Source: VRUE01 sp963718775
GTDB lineage: Bacteria; Actinomycetota; Thermoleophilia; Solirubrobacterales; 70-9
DNA length: 64,000 nucleotides
NCBI GenBank assembly: GCA_963718775.1
Contig: OY970377.1
Span: forward strand, 620,001-684,000
Direction of reading: 5' to 3'
The translations under genes and the position numbers were made by a program. The notes beneath the pieces are model-generated. The model was not told where the DNA came from, did not search any database, and worked only from the letters and a program-made list of their open reading frames with translations. Below are positions 1 through 8,099 of this stretch, one piece after another. How positions within the stretch are numbered: the first letter of the stretch is position 1; each line of letters begins with the position of its first letter.

Positions 1-183
1 CACGTCCCCGATGAGCTTTTCGTCATCTCCGAGGTCCCCCGAACGCTCAGCGGCAAGGTGCTCAAGGTGCCGGTGAAGCGAATCCTGATGGGGACCCCGC
101 CCGAGCAGGCCGCCAGCCGCGACTCGCTCGCCAACCCTTCAGCCCTCGATTACTTCGTGGAACTAGCGGCCACGCTCGGCTAG
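1..183 (+). CDS. Acetoacetate-CoA ligase, C-terminal fragment
   Basis: The reading frame is open from the first base and ends at TAG 181-183, so only the last 60 residues are in the window. The peptide has the adenylate-forming enzyme C-terminal signature LSGKVLKVPVKRILMG, where the lysine of the SGK motif is the catalytic residue of the C-terminal subdomain, followed by an ANPSALDYF tail. That tail resembles acetoacetyl-CoA synthetases (ATP-dependent activation of acetoacetate) more than acetyl-CoA synthetases. An HMG-CoA lyase, which releases acetoacetate, lies 2 kb away, so the assignment fits. The rest of the gene lies to the left. Other acyl-CoA ligases cannot be excluded from this fragment. 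Confidence 0.7.
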   Translation, partial: HVPDELFVISEVPRTLSGKVLKVPVKRILMGTPPEQAASRDSLANPSALDYFVELAATLG

Positions 184-188
184 AGCCC

Positions 189-289
189 ATCCCAGTAGGG
201 GTGGAACGTCTTGTACTTTTTCGCGACTCCCGTTCGGGCGCCAGCAGTCCCCGCTCCTCGAAAAAGTTAAGTGAAACCCCTGCTGGGAT
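189..289. repeat. Palindromic element family A, copy 1
   Basis: The outer arms ATCCCAGTAGGGGT (189-202) and ACCCCTGCTGGGAT (276-289) pair over 14 bp with one G-U pair. Inside are the conserved blocks AACGTCTTGTACTTTTTCGC and CGAAAAAGTTAAGTGAAA, whose TTTTTCG/CGAAAAA segments can form an inner stem, around a variable centre. The same blocks recur at 7007-7121. This copy fills the gap between the convergent ends of the CoA-ligase and carboxylase genes. Confidence 0.85.
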
Positions 290-295
290 GGTCTC

Positions 296-1816
296 TCAAG
301 CAGGCGTAACCGGATTACGCCGCTCGGCGAACGCACGGTCCTTGCTGGTCGCCATCGCGAAGCGCTTGATCAGGTCGGGGCGTAGATCGGCGGGATCAAC
401 GACTGCGTCTACCACCATCTCCGAGGCTAGATGAAGAAGGTCGATGTCCTCGGCGTACTCCTCGCGCTTCGCGGCGACAAAAGCCTCCCTCTCAGCCTCG
501 TCCTCGATCGCCTGGATCTGGTTGTAGAAGACGGCGTTGACGGCCGCCTGCGGGCCCATCACGGCGATCGAGGCGCTGGGCAGGGCGATGCAGCAGTCCG
601 GCTCGAAGGCCGGGCCGGCCATCGCGTAGAGGCCGGCGCCGTAGGCCTTGCGCACGACCACCGAGATCTTCGGCACGGTCGCTTCGGAGACGGCGCTGAT
701 CATCTTCGCGCCGTGGCGGATGATCCCCTGGCGCTCGACCGCGGTGCCGATCATGAAGCCGGGCACGTCGGCGAGGAAGAGCAGCGGCAGGTTGAAGGCG
801 TTGCAGGTCTGGATGAAGCGGGCGGCCTTGTCGGCCGAGTCGACGAAGAGGACGCCGCCGGTGTAGCGGGGCTGGTTGGCGACGATGCCGATCGCCCGCC
901 CGTCGAGCCGCCCGTAGCCGACGATCAGCTCCTTGGCCCAGCGCTTGTGGACGGGCAGGAAGCTGTCGGCGTCGAGCAGCGAGTCGAGCAGCAACTGCAT
1001 GTCGAAGGGCCGGTTCTCATCCTCGGGGACGATCTCGGCAATCGGCGTGTCCGAAGCCGGCTCGGCGGCAGGCGCAGTGGGTGGCTGCTCGCGCCAGTTG
1101 GGCGGCATGTAGGAGAGGTAGCGCTTGGCGAGGTCGATCGCCTCCTCGTCGCTCTTGACCAGGAAGTGGCCGCAGCCGGAGACGCCGGTGTGCATCTTGG
1201 CGCCGCCCATCTCCTCCAGGGTCACCGTTTCGCCGATCACCATCTCCGCCATCCGCGGTGAGCCGAGGTACATCGAGGCGTTGCCGTCGCGCATGATCAC
1301 GACGTCGCAGAAAGCGGGGATGTAGGCGCCGCCGGCGGCGCTTGGGCCGAAGAGCAAGCAGACCTGCGGCACCTGGCCGGAGAGCCGCACCTCGTTGTGG
1401 AAGATCCGCCCGGCGCCGCGGCGGCCGGGGAACATCTGCACTTGGTCGGTGATCCGCGCCCCTGCCGAGTCGACCAGGTAGACCATCGGCAGCTGCAGGC
1501 TCAGCGCCCGTTCCTGGATGCGAAGGATCTTCTCGACCGTCTTCGGCCCCCAGGAGCCGGCCTTGACCGTCGGGTCGTTGGCCATCAGGGCAACCCGGCG
1601 GCCGTCGATCGTCGCCAGGCCGGTGACCACTCCATCGGCCCCGAGCCCCTCCTTGTCCCAATTGGCCAGCGCCGCCTCCTCGGCGAAGGAGCCGGAATCG
1701 ACGAGTCGCTCGACCCGCTCGCGCACCGGCAGCTTGCCCTGCTCCTCGGTCTTTTCGTGATGCCGCTGCGGACCACCGGCGAGGGCGGCCTCGAGGGCTT
1801 TGGCGAAGTCAGTCAC
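296..1816 (-). CDS. Acyl-CoA carboxylase, carboxyltransferase (beta) subunit
   Basis: This is a 506-residue protein, the usual length for biotin-dependent acyl-CoA carboxylase beta subunits, which move CO2 from carboxybiotin to propionyl-, methylcrotonyl- or a related CoA ester. The N-terminal crotonase-fold half carries VDSAGARITDQVQMFPGR and GPSAAGGAYIPAFCDVV (oxyanion/acyl-CoA pocket). The C-terminal half carries FLADVPGFMIG and a GAGLYAMAG glycine-rich loop. It starts at ATG 1816 on the minus strand and is followed by HMG-CoA lyase, a thioesterase and an SDR on the same strand, which favours branched-chain or propionyl-CoA metabolism. The substrate cannot be fixed from sequence alone. No alpha (biotin carboxylase) subunit is in the window. 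Confidence 0.88.
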   Translation of the reverse strand: MTDFAKALEAALAGGPQRHHEKTEEQGKLPVRERVERLVDSGSFAEEAALANWDKEGLGADGVVTGLATIDGRRVALMANDPTVKAGSWGPKTVEKILRIQERALSLQLPMVYLVDSAGARITDQVQMFPGRRGAGRIFHNEVRLSGQVPQVCLLFGPSAAGGAYIPAFCDVVIMRDGNASMYLGSPRMAEMVIGETVTLEEMGGAKMHTGVSGCGHFLVKSDEEAIDLAKRYLSYMPPNWREQPPTAPAAEPASDTPIAEIVPEDENRPFDMQLLLDSLLDADSFLPVHKRWAKELIVGYGRLDGRAIGIVANQPRYTGGVLFVDSADKAARFIQTCNAFNLPLLFLADVPGFMIGTAVERQGIIRHGAKMISAVSEATVPKISVVVRKAYGAGLYAMAGPAFEPDCCIALPSASIAVMGPQAAVNAVFYNQIQAIEDEAEREAFVAAKREEYAEDIDLLHLASEMVVDAVVDPADLRPDLIKRFAMATSKDRAFAERRNPVTPA

Positions 1817-1847
1817 GCCGGGGAGCCTATTCGGACCGTCGCCTCAT

Positions 1848-1900
1848 CCGAACTGCATCAACTTCTCTATCTGCCAGGTGGAGAAGTTGATGCAGTTCGG
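1848..1900. repeat. Palindromic element family B, copy 1
   Basis: This is a perfect 20-bp inverted repeat: CCGAACTGCATCAACTTCTC (1848-1867) and its exact complement at 1881-1900, with a 13-bp loop containing CTGCCAG. It begins directly after the HMG-CoA lyase stop codon (minus strand, stop at 1901-1903). Related copies are at 26866, 27826 and 31176. Confidence 0.9.
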
Positions 1901-2818
1901 CTAGCGGTGCCAGTCGACGGGGCCGGCGCGCAAGACGTGGGAGCCCAGGGGGCGGCCGAGGGCCTCTTGCGCGGCGCGCGAGGCCTCGACGAGCGCCGGC
2001 AGGTCGATCTCCGTCTCCACGCCCATCTCGCGCAGCATCGAGACCACGTCCTCGCTGGCGATGTTGCCGGTCGCGCCCGCCGGCACCGGGCAGCCGCCGA
2101 GCTCGCCGAAGCTCGACTCGAAGGAGTCGATGCCCTGCTCCAGCGCGGCCAGCACGTTGGCCAGTCCCTGGCCGCGAGTGTTGTGGAAGTGGGCGGTCAG
2201 CTCGACCTCGCCGAGGCGCTCCTGGGCGGCGACGAAGAACTCGCCGACCTGGCGCGGATTGGCCATCCCGGTCGTGTCGCCGAAGCCGACCTCGGCGCAG
2301 CCCGCGGCGGCGAGCCGCTCGGCGATCGCAAAGACGCGCTCCTCCGGCACCTCACCCTCGTAGGGACACCCGAACGAGGTCGAGATCACCCCCTCGCAGC
2401 GCAGCCCGGCCTCCCTTGCCGTCGCCAGCGTCCGCTCCAATCCTTCGAGCGACTCCTCGATCGAGCGGTTGACGTTCTTGCGGTTGTGCGTCTCCGAGGC
2501 GGAGACGAAGACGTTGATCTCGTCGAAGCGCTCGCGCAGCGCCAGCGCCCGCTCAAGCCCGCGCTCGTTGGGGATCAGGACCGAGAAGGCGACCCCGTCG
2601 CGGCGCTGAATCCCGGCCAGCACCTGCTCCGCATCAGCGAGCTGCGGGATCACCTCGGGCCGCACGAACGAGGTCACCTCGAGGCGCTTCAGGCCAGTCG
2701 CCGAGAGCAGGTCGACGAGGCGGATCTTCTCGGCCGTCGCGATCGTCTCCGGCTCGTTCTGGAAGCCATCGCGGGGTCCGACCTCGCGGATGCGGACGTT
2801 GCTGGGCAGCGGGCTCAT
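1901..2818 (-). CDS. mvaB: Hydroxymethylglutaryl-CoA lyase
   Basis: The 305-residue TIM-barrel lyase of the HMGL/DRE family cleaves 3-hydroxy-3-methylglutaryl-CoA to acetyl-CoA and acetoacetate, the last step of leucine breakdown. The N-terminus has IREVGPRDGFQNEP (the D-G-x-Q metal and substrate site). The middle has SFGCPYEGEV, then GFGDTTGMANP and HFHNTRGQGLAN with the metal-binding His pair. The C-terminal FGELGGCPVPAGATGN loop contains the catalytic Cys region. I chose ATG at 2818 because it gives the normal family length; a longer frame upstream adds only low-complexity residues and overlaps the thioesterase gene. Its stop codon touches palindrome B1. It fits with the neighbouring carboxylase and acetoacetate-CoA ligase. 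Confidence 0.92.
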   Translation of the reverse strand: MSPLPSNVRIREVGPRDGFQNEPETIATAEKIRLVDLLSATGLKRLEVTSFVRPEVIPQLADAEQVLAGIQRRDGVAFSVLIPNERGLERALALRERFDEINVFVSASETHNRKNVNRSIEESLEGLERTLATAREAGLRCEGVISTSFGCPYEGEVPEERVFAIAERLAAAGCAEVGFGDTTGMANPRQVGEFFVAAQERLGEVELTAHFHNTRGQGLANVLAALEQGIDSFESSFGELGGCPVPAGATGNIASEDVVSMLREMGVETEIDLPALVEASRAAQEALGRPLGSHVLRAGPVDWHR

Positions 2819-2829
2819 CGAGAGCGAGG

Positions 2830-3219
2830 CTACGCGGTCGGTGGACCGGCCTGGCCGACCACACGCCGCTCGTGGGTGCCGACGCCGATCGTGCGCTCGC
2901 CTTCGGTCACCTCGACGTCGAAGCGAAGCTTGCGCCCTTCGACGACCTCGCGCAAGGTGGCGCGCGTCCGGCAGGTCGCCCCCTCGGCGGCCGCCGCGAC
3001 GTGCTTGACACAAACCTCGAACCCAACCGTCGCCTGCCCCTCGGGCAAACGCTCGTAGGCCAGCATCGAGGCGCTGCCCTCCATCATCCCGATCATGCCC
3101 GGCGTCGAGAGCACGCCGGCGCCGATCGTGCCGCCAACGTCGGTGACCAGCGGCGGCGCAACCGTGAACTCATCGCTGCGCTCGATACCGGGGACGAGCG
3201 CCTGCTCGGTCTCAGTCAT
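2830..3219 (-). CDS. FlK-like hotdog thioesterase
   Basis: This 129-residue protein resembles the fluoroacetyl-CoA thioesterase (FlK) group of hotdog-fold enzymes: VLSTPGMIGMMEGSA (the conserved STP-M-E helix), YERLPEGQATVGFEVCVKH in the next strand, and RRVVGQ near the end. Such proteins hydrolyse small acyl-CoAs, but the natural substrate of most members is unknown. The start ATG (3217-3219) overlaps the SDR stop as TGATG, indicating translational coupling, and HMG-CoA lyase follows 11 bases downstream. A housekeeping role in clearing short acyl-CoAs is inferred from context. Confidence 0.75.
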   Translation of the reverse strand: MTETEQALVPGIERSDEFTVAPPLVTDVGGTIGAGVLSTPGMIGMMEGSASMLAYERLPEGQATVGFEVCVKHVAAAAEGATCRTRATLREVVEGRKLRFDVEVTEGERTIGVGTHERRVVGQAGPPTA

Positions 3220-3953
3220 CAGACCATGCCCAGGCCGCCGCTGACGCCCAGGGTCTCACCGGTGATGTAGGTGGCATCGTCGGAAACCAGGAAGGCGGCG
3301 GCTGCGGCCACCTCGTCGGGCTGGCCGAGACGGCCAAGCTGGGTCGAAGCGCGCATCGTCTCGATCACCTTCTCGCCGATCTCACCGAACTCCTTGGCGC
3401 CCATCAGCAGCGGTGTCTCGATCGGGCCGGGGGCGACCGAGTTGGCGATGATCCCGTAGCGAGCGTTCTCGCGGGCGATCGCCTTCATGAAGGCGACGAT
3501 GCCGCCCTTGGCGGCCGAGTAGACGGCCGAGCCCTTGGAGCCGACGCGGCCCGCCTCGGAGGAGATGCTGAGGATGCGGCCGTATTTGGCCTGCTGCATG
3601 CCGGGCAGCGCCGCGTGGGTGCAGTTGAGGACGCCGCCGAGGTTGATCGCGATCACGCGCTGCCACTGCTCGGGCGTCGTGTAGGTGAAGAAGCCGAACT
3701 CGTCGGTGCCGGCGTTGTTGACGAGGATGTCGAGCGTGCCCGTCGCCTCGATCGCGGCGTTGGCTGACTCCAGCGTGGTCACGTCGAGCTCCAGCGCATG
3801 GCCGGCGACCTCGCCGGCGACCCGCTCGGCGCCCTCGACGTCGATGTCGCCGACCCAGACCTCAGCGCCCTCGGCAGCGAGCCGGGCGGCGATCGCGGCG
3901 CCGATCCCGCTGGCGCCACCGGTCACCAGAGCCTTTCGTCCCTCCAGTCGCAT
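3219..3953 (-). CDS. SDR-family dehydrogenase (BadH-like)
   Basis: This 244-residue classical short-chain dehydrogenase/reductase has TGGASGIG (NAD-binding glycine motif, residues about 10-17), LVNNAG, the catalytic Ser in ISSEAG, and the YSAAK active site (Tyr-Lys). The ending TGETLGVSGGLGM matches the pattern of 2-hydroxycyclohexanecarboxyl-CoA dehydrogenase (BadH)-type and 3-oxoacyl reductases. It starts at ATG 3953; a longer open frame upstream is antisense to npdG and is not coding. It is the first gene of a minus-strand run with the thioesterase, HMG-CoA lyase and carboxylase, and is divergent from the F420 operon with only 27 bases between the starts. The substrate is probably a hydroxyacyl-CoA (inference). 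Confidence 0.85.
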   Translation of the reverse strand: MRLEGRKALVTGGASGIGAAIAARLAAEGAEVWVGDIDVEGAERVAGEVAGHALELDVTTLESANAAIEATGTLDILVNNAGTDEFGFFTYTTPEQWQRVIAINLGGVLNCTHAALPGMQQAKYGRILSISSEAGRVGSKGSAVYSAAKGGIVAFMKAIARENARYGIIANSVAPGPIETPLLMGAKEFGEIGEKVIETMRASTQLGRLGQPDEVAAAAAFLVSDDATYITGETLGVSGGLGMV

Positions 3954-3980
3954 CGGGCGTGAGCATAGACTGGCGCGGCC

Positions 3981-4673
3981 GTGGCAGACCTCCCCACCAT
4001 CCCGATCGTCGGGGGCACCGGTGCCCTGGGCGCCGGCCTGGCTCTGCGCTGGGCCCAGGCAGGCGCGCCGATAGTGCTCGGCTCGCGCTCGGCTGAGCGA
4101 GCCGAGGAGGCGGCGGCGAAGCTGCGCGAGAAGGTGCCGGGCGCCCAGGTCGAGGGCCTGCTCAACGAGGACGCCGTCAAGCGTGGCGAGATCGTCTTCC
4201 TCACCGTCCCCTTCCGCAACCAGTCGGAGAACCTCAACAACCTGCGCGAGGCGCTGCAGCCGGGCCAGATCCTGGTCGACTGCACGGTGCCGCTCGCCGC
4301 CGCGGTCAGCGGCAAGGCGACTCGCTCGCTCGGCGTCTGGCAGGGCTCCGCGGCCCAGCAGGCACAGGAGATGGTGCCCGAGGGCGTCACCGTCGTCGCC
4401 GCCTTGCACACGATCGGCGCCCCCACCCTCGCCGACGGCGAGGCCGAGCTGGGCGAGGACATCCTCGTCTGTGGCGATCGCAAGGCCGACAAGGCGCGCG
4501 TCGCCCGGCTGATCGAGCTGATTCCCGGCCTGCGCGCGGTCAACGCCGGGCCGCTGGAGATGGCCCGGATCGTCGAGCAGCTGACCCCGCTGCTGATCTC
4601 GGTCAACGTCCGCTACAAGGCCCACACCGGCATCCAGCTGACCGGCCTCCCCGACGGCGACCACTGGGCGTAG
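3981..4673 (+). CDS. npdG: NADPH-dependent F420 reductase
   Basis: This 230-residue Rossmann protein moves hydride between NADP(H) and coenzyme F420. PIVGGTGALGAGLALRWAQA is the dinucleotide-binding loop, followed by LGSRSAERAEEAA, the NADP phosphate-binding SR pair. VFLTVPFRNQ, VDCTVPL and AALHTIGAPTL follow family positions. It starts with GTG at 3981. It is the first gene of npdG-cofD-cofC-cofE, two bases upstream of cofD, so the operon both makes F420 and keeps it reduced. Confidence 0.9.
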   Translation: MADLPTIPIVGGTGALGAGLALRWAQAGAPIVLGSRSAERAEEAAAKLREKVPGAQVEGLLNEDAVKRGEIVFLTVPFRNQSENLNNLREALQPGQILVDCTVPLAAAVSGKATRSLGVWQGSAAQQAQEMVPEGVTVVAALHTIGAPTLADGEAELGEDILVCGDRKADKARVARLIELIPGLRAVNAGPLEMARIVEQLTPLLISVNVRYKAHTGIQLTGLPDGDHWA

Positions 4674-4675
4674 GC

Positions 4676-5605
4676 ATGCGGGTCGCCCTGCTCGCCGGCG
4701 GCACCGGTGGCGCCAAGCTCGCCGCCGGGATGCAGGAGGAGATCGGCGCCGACCTGGCGGTGATCGCCAACACCGGCGACGACATCGAGACGCTCGGCGT
4801 CCACGTCTCCCCCGACCCCGACCTCGTCACCTACTGGCTCAGCGGCGAAATCGACGAGGAGCGCGGCTGGGGACTGCGCGACGACAGCTTCACCGTCTTC
4901 GAGCGCCTCACCAAGCTCGGCGCGCCGAGCTGGTTCGGCCTCTCCGACCGCGACCTCGCCGCCTGCCTCTACCGGCGCCAGTTCCTCGACGAGGGCGGTC
5001 GGCTCAGCGACGCCCAGGCGCAGATCGCCCGCGGGCTCGGCGTCGAGGCGCGGGTGCTGCCGATGTGCGAGGCGCCGGTGCGCACCAAGGTGCACACGGC
5101 CGCCGGCACCCGCGCCCTGCAGGAGTACCTGATCGTCGATCGCGGCGAGCCCGAGGTGCAGGGGGTCGAGCTGGAGGGGATCGAGGCGGCCGAGCCGAGC
5201 AAGGAGGTGCTCGAGGCGCTGCGCAGCGCCGAGGCGATCGTGATCGGGCCCTCCAACCCGGTGATCAGCATCGGCCCGATCCTCGCCGTGCCGGGGATGA
5301 CCGAGGCGATCGCCGCCTCCCACGCTCCCGTCCTCGCCGTCAGCCCCTTCGTCGCCGGCAAGGTGGTCAAGGGCCCGACCGAGCGCTTCATGCAGGCCCT
5401 CGGACGCCCCTCGACCGCGGCTGGCGTCGCCTCGCTCTACAGCGGCCTGATCGACGCGATGATCGTCGACGAGGGCGACCCCGACCCGCCGCCGGCGGAG
5501 ATCCCGACGCTCGCCACCGCGACCCTGATGGACGGCGCCGCCGGCCGGGCACGCCTGGCCCGCATCGTCCTCGACTACGCCACTAACCTCGTCGAAGGTG
5601 ACTGA
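4676..5605 (+). CDS. cofD: 2-phospho-L-lactate transferase (F420 biosynthesis)
   Basis: This 309-residue CofD/FbiA family protein joins the phospho-lactyl or enolpyruvyl moiety, delivered as a GMP conjugate, to Fo, giving F420-0 or dehydro-F420-0. The N-terminus MRVALLAGGTGGAKLAAGM is the nucleotide-binding loop. IANTGDDIETLGVHVSPDPD holds the metal-binding aspartates and Fo contacts, and IGPSNPVISIGPIL is a signature block. The length is normal. It lies between npdG and cofC, and actinobacterial homologues are called fbiA. Confidence 0.95.
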   Translation: MRVALLAGGTGGAKLAAGMQEEIGADLAVIANTGDDIETLGVHVSPDPDLVTYWLSGEIDEERGWGLRDDSFTVFERLTKLGAPSWFGLSDRDLAACLYRRQFLDEGGRLSDAQAQIARGLGVEARVLPMCEAPVRTKVHTAAGTRALQEYLIVDRGEPEVQGVELEGIEAAEPSKEVLEALRSAEAIVIGPSNPVISIGPILAVPGMTEAIAASHAPVLAVSPFVAGKVVKGPTERFMQALGRPSTAAGVASLYSGLIDAMIVDEGDPDPPPAEIPTLATATLMDGAAGRARLARIVLDYATNLVEGD

Positions 5606-5623
5606 ATCCCCCCTCCGCGCAGC

Positions 5624-6265
5624 TTGAAGGCGACCGCCGTCCTGCCGGTCAAGCGCTTCGCGGCCGCCAAGCAGCGGCTCGCCCCCGGCATCGGCGCCAC
5701 CCATCGCGCCGAACTGGCAGCGGCGATGCTGGAGGACGTTCTGGAGGCGATCGGGGCGGCGCGCTCGATCGAGCGCACGGTCGTCGTGACCGGCGAGCCG
5801 CGAGCGATCGAGCTGGCGACGGCGAGTGGCGCCGAGCTGGTTCCCGACCCCGACGTCGGCGGCCACCCGGGCGCAGCCCTCGCCGGGATCGCCCGCGCGC
5901 AAGAGCTAGGCGCCGAGCGGGTCGTGCTGCTCCCCATCGACTGCCCGCTACTCGCCCCGCGTGAGCTCGAGCGCCTGCTCGCCGGGATGCCCGAACGCTA
6001 CGTCGCGATCGTCCCCGACCGGCACGGAACCGGCACCAACGCGCTCGCCCTCGCGCCCCCCGACGCGATCGAGCCCTCCTTCGGCGAGGGCAGCTGCGCC
6101 CGCCACGTCGCGGCTGCCCGCGCGGCCGGCGTCCCCTTCGGCGTCGAGGAGCTGCCCTCGCTGGCCCTCGACCTCGACACGCCGGCCGACATCGTCGCCT
6201 TGACGATGGCGCTGGAGAGGGACCGTGGGCGCGCGAAGCGAACCGCGAAGGCGCTGGGCATATGA
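5624..6265 (+). CDS. cofC: Phosphoenolpyruvate/2-phospholactate guanylyltransferase
   Basis: This 213-residue CofC/FbiD-type nucleotidyltransferase activates phosphoenolpyruvate or 2-phospholactate with GTP for CofD. It shows PVKRFAAAKQRLAPG (nucleotide-binding Lys/Arg cluster), the LVPDPDVGGHPGAALAGIA segment, LLPIDCPLL (metal-binding Asp) and DRHGTGTNALAL. The start is TTG 5624, immediately before the KATAVLPVKRF strand; no ATG or GTG fits better. The stop overlaps the cofE start as ATGA (6262-6265). Confidence 0.93.
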   Translation: MKATAVLPVKRFAAAKQRLAPGIGATHRAELAAAMLEDVLEAIGAARSIERTVVVTGEPRAIELATASGAELVPDPDVGGHPGAALAGIARAQELGAERVVLLPIDCPLLAPRELERLLAGMPERYVAIVPDRHGTGTNALALAPPDAIEPSFGEGSCARHVAAARAAGVPFGVEELPSLALDLDTPADIVALTMALERDRGRAKRTAKALGI

Positions 6266-7002
6266 GCGCGCAACTCACCGCCTTCGGCATCGAGGGCCTG
6301 CCGGAGATAGAGGTGGGCGCGAACCTCGGCGCGCTGATCGCCAAGCGGGCGCAATTCGAGGCGGGCGACGTCGTCGTGATCGCCCAGAAGGTCGTCTCGA
6401 AGGCCGAGGGACAGGTTCGACGCCTCTCGTCCGTCATTCCCGGCAGCGAGGCTCGCCGGCTCGCGGCGCTACTGGGCAAGGAGCCAGCCCTAGTCGAGCT
6501 GATCCTCGAAGAGAGCACGGAAGTGCTGCGAGCCGAGCGAGGCGTGCTGATCACCGAGACGCGCCACGGCTTCATCTGCGCCAACGCCGGCATCGACACC
6601 TCCAACCTGCCCGAGGACGGCACCGTCTGCCTGCTCCCCGCCGACCCCGACGCCTCCGCCCGTCGCATCCGCGGCGAACTTCCCGTCGCGCCCGTGGGCA
6701 TCGTGATCGCCGACAGCTTCGGCCGGGCATGGCGCCTCGGCCAGGCCGAGGTGGCAATCGGCTGCGCCGGCCTCGCTCCGCTGGACGACTGGCGTGGCAG
6801 GCACGATGCCCACGGCCGCGAGCTGGAAGCAACCTTGATCGCCATAGCCGACGAGGCCGCAGCAGCAGCCGACCTCATCCGCAGCAAGGACAGCCGCATC
6901 CCCGCCGTCGTCCTCCGCGGCCTCGACCGTTTCGTCACCGACGACGACGGCCCCGGCGCCCAGGCACTCCGTCGCCCACCAGCCGAGGACCTCTTCCGCT
7001 GA
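6262..7002 (+). CDS. cofE: Coenzyme F420:L-glutamate ligase
   Basis: This 246-residue GTP-dependent ligase adds the gamma-linked glutamate tail to F420-0. Signatures are IAQKVVSKAEGQVRRL, LILEESTEVLR, ITETRHGFICANAGIDTSN, LLPADPDASARRIR and ADSFGRAWRLGQAEVAIGCAG. It matches the standalone archaeal CofE or the N-terminal half of mycobacterial FbiB; the C-terminal nitroreductase-like domain that reduces dehydro-F420-0 in FbiB is absent. That reductase must therefore be encoded elsewhere or be separate. It is last in the operon, and repeat A2 begins five bases after the stop. Confidence 0.94.
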   Translation: MSAQLTAFGIEGLPEIEVGANLGALIAKRAQFEAGDVVVIAQKVVSKAEGQVRRLSSVIPGSEARRLAALLGKEPALVELILEESTEVLRAERGVLITETRHGFICANAGIDTSNLPEDGTVCLLPADPDASARRIRGELPVAPVGIVIADSFGRAWRLGQAEVAIGCAGLAPLDDWRGRHDAHGRELEATLIAIADEAAAAADLIRSKDSRIPAVVLRGLDRFVTDDDGPGAQALRRPPAEDLFR

Positions 7003-7006
7003 AATC

Positions 7007-7121
7007 GGGTCGATCCCGGCAGGGGTGAAACGTCTTGTACTTTTTCGCGGCCGCTCGCCCGGGCGACAGCAATCCAGCGATCCACGAAAAAGTTAAGTGA
7101 AACCCCTGTCGGGATCGACCC
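7007..7121. repeat. Palindromic element family A, copy 2
   Basis: The outer arms GGGTCGATCCCGGCAGGGGT (7007-7026) and its complement (7102-7121) pair over 20 bp with one G-U. Inside, the blocks AACGTCTTGTACTTTTTCGC and CGAAAAAGTTAAGTGAAA match copy 1 exactly, while the centre differs. The right arm supplies the last eight codons (VDPDRGFT) and the stop of the alcohol dehydrogenase on the minus strand, so it has been incorporated into that gene's 3' end. Confidence 0.9.
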
Positions 7122-8097
7122 GCAACACAGCGGCACCACGCAGGCCGCCACCGCGGATCGCATCGAGAGCCTCGTTCGCCTGTCCCAGCGAGAAGACCTC
7201 AACCTCAGTGCGAACCGGCACCCGCGGCGCCAACGCCATGAACTCCTCGCCGTCCCGCCGAGTCAGGTTGGCGACCGAGCCGAGCGTGCGCTCACCCCAG
7301 AGCTGCTCGTAGGGAAAGGACGGGATGTCGCTCATGTGGATGCCGGCGCTGATGATCCGCGCGCCCTTGGCGCTGACGCGCAGCGCCGCCGTCATCAGCG
7401 AGCCGATCGGCGCGAAGACGATCGCGCCGTCGAGCTCCTCCGGCGGCGCGTCCTCCGAGGACCCCGCCCACTCGGCCCCGAGCTCGCGCGCGAACGCCTG
7501 CCCCTCCTCGTCGCCCGCCCGCGTGAAGGCGAAGACCCGCCTGCCCTGGTGGACGGCGACCTGGCAGAGGATGTGAGCCGAGGCGCCGAAGCCGTAGAGG
7601 CCGATCCGCTCGGCGTCGCCAACCAATCGCAACGCTCGGTAGCCGATCAACCCAGCGCAGAGCAGTGGCGCCGCCTGCTCGTCGGGGTAGCTCTCTGGAA
7701 TCGAGAAGCAATAGCGCTCGTCGGCGACGGCCAGCTCGGCGTAGCCGCCGTCGACGTCGTAGCCGGTGAAGCGAGCGCGGTCGCAGAGGTTCTCGCGGCC
7801 GCTGCGGCAGTAGCGGCACTCGCCGCAGGCCCAGCCCAGCCACGGCACACCAACCCGCTGCCCGAGCGCGAAGCGCTCCGCCTCCTGCCCGGCCTCGATC
7901 ACTGTGGCGACGATCTGGTGACCGGGCACGAGCGGCAACTTCGGCCTCTCAAGGTCGCCGTCGACGATGTGCAGGTCGGTGCGGCAGACGCCGCAGGCCG
8001 AGACCGAGAGCAGCACCTGCCCCGGGCCGGGCCGTGGATCGGGCAGCTCAACCGGGAGCAATGGCTGGCGCTGGCGCTCCAGGACCATCGCCCGCAT
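7093..8097 (-). CDS. Zinc-dependent alcohol dehydrogenase
   Basis: This 334-residue MDR-superfamily protein has a catalytic-zinc GroES-like domain (CGVCRTDLHIVDGDL, then PGHQIVATV) and the four-Cys structural zinc loop CGECRYCRSGRENLC, followed by a Rossmann domain. The glycine loop reads GLYGFGASAHILCQVA, as in the AdhA/propanol-preferring actinobacterial group that uses short alcohols or aldehydes. The last residues VDPDRGFT and the stop come from repeat A2, so the C-terminus was partly rewritten by the element. It follows the beta-sandwich protein gene by two bases on the same strand. Confidence 0.88.
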   Translation of the reverse strand: MRAMVLERQRQPLLPVELPDPRPGPGQVLLSVSACGVCRTDLHIVDGDLERPKLPLVPGHQIVATVIEAGQEAERFALGQRVGVPWLGWACGECRYCRSGRENLCDRARFTGYDVDGGYAELAVADERYCFSIPESYPDEQAAPLLCAGLIGYRALRLVGDAERIGLYGFGASAHILCQVAVHQGRRVFAFTRAGDEEGQAFARELGAEWAGSSEDAPPEELDGAIVFAPIGSLMTAALRVSAKGARIISAGIHMSDIPSFPYEQLWGERTLGSVANLTRRDGEEFMALAPRVPVRTEVEVFSLGQANEALDAIRGGGLRGAAVLRVDPDRGFT

Positions 8098-8099
8098 GG

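Noticed and set aside
201..434. A small plus-strand protein starting in repeat A1
   Set aside because: It reads through the palindrome and antisense to the carboxylase gene, with no homology-like character or ribosome-binding site.
3219..4664. A 481-codon version of the SDR gene starting inside the F420 operon
   Set aside because: The first half is antisense to npdG and lacks protein character; ATG 3953 gives the normal SDR length and glycine motif position.
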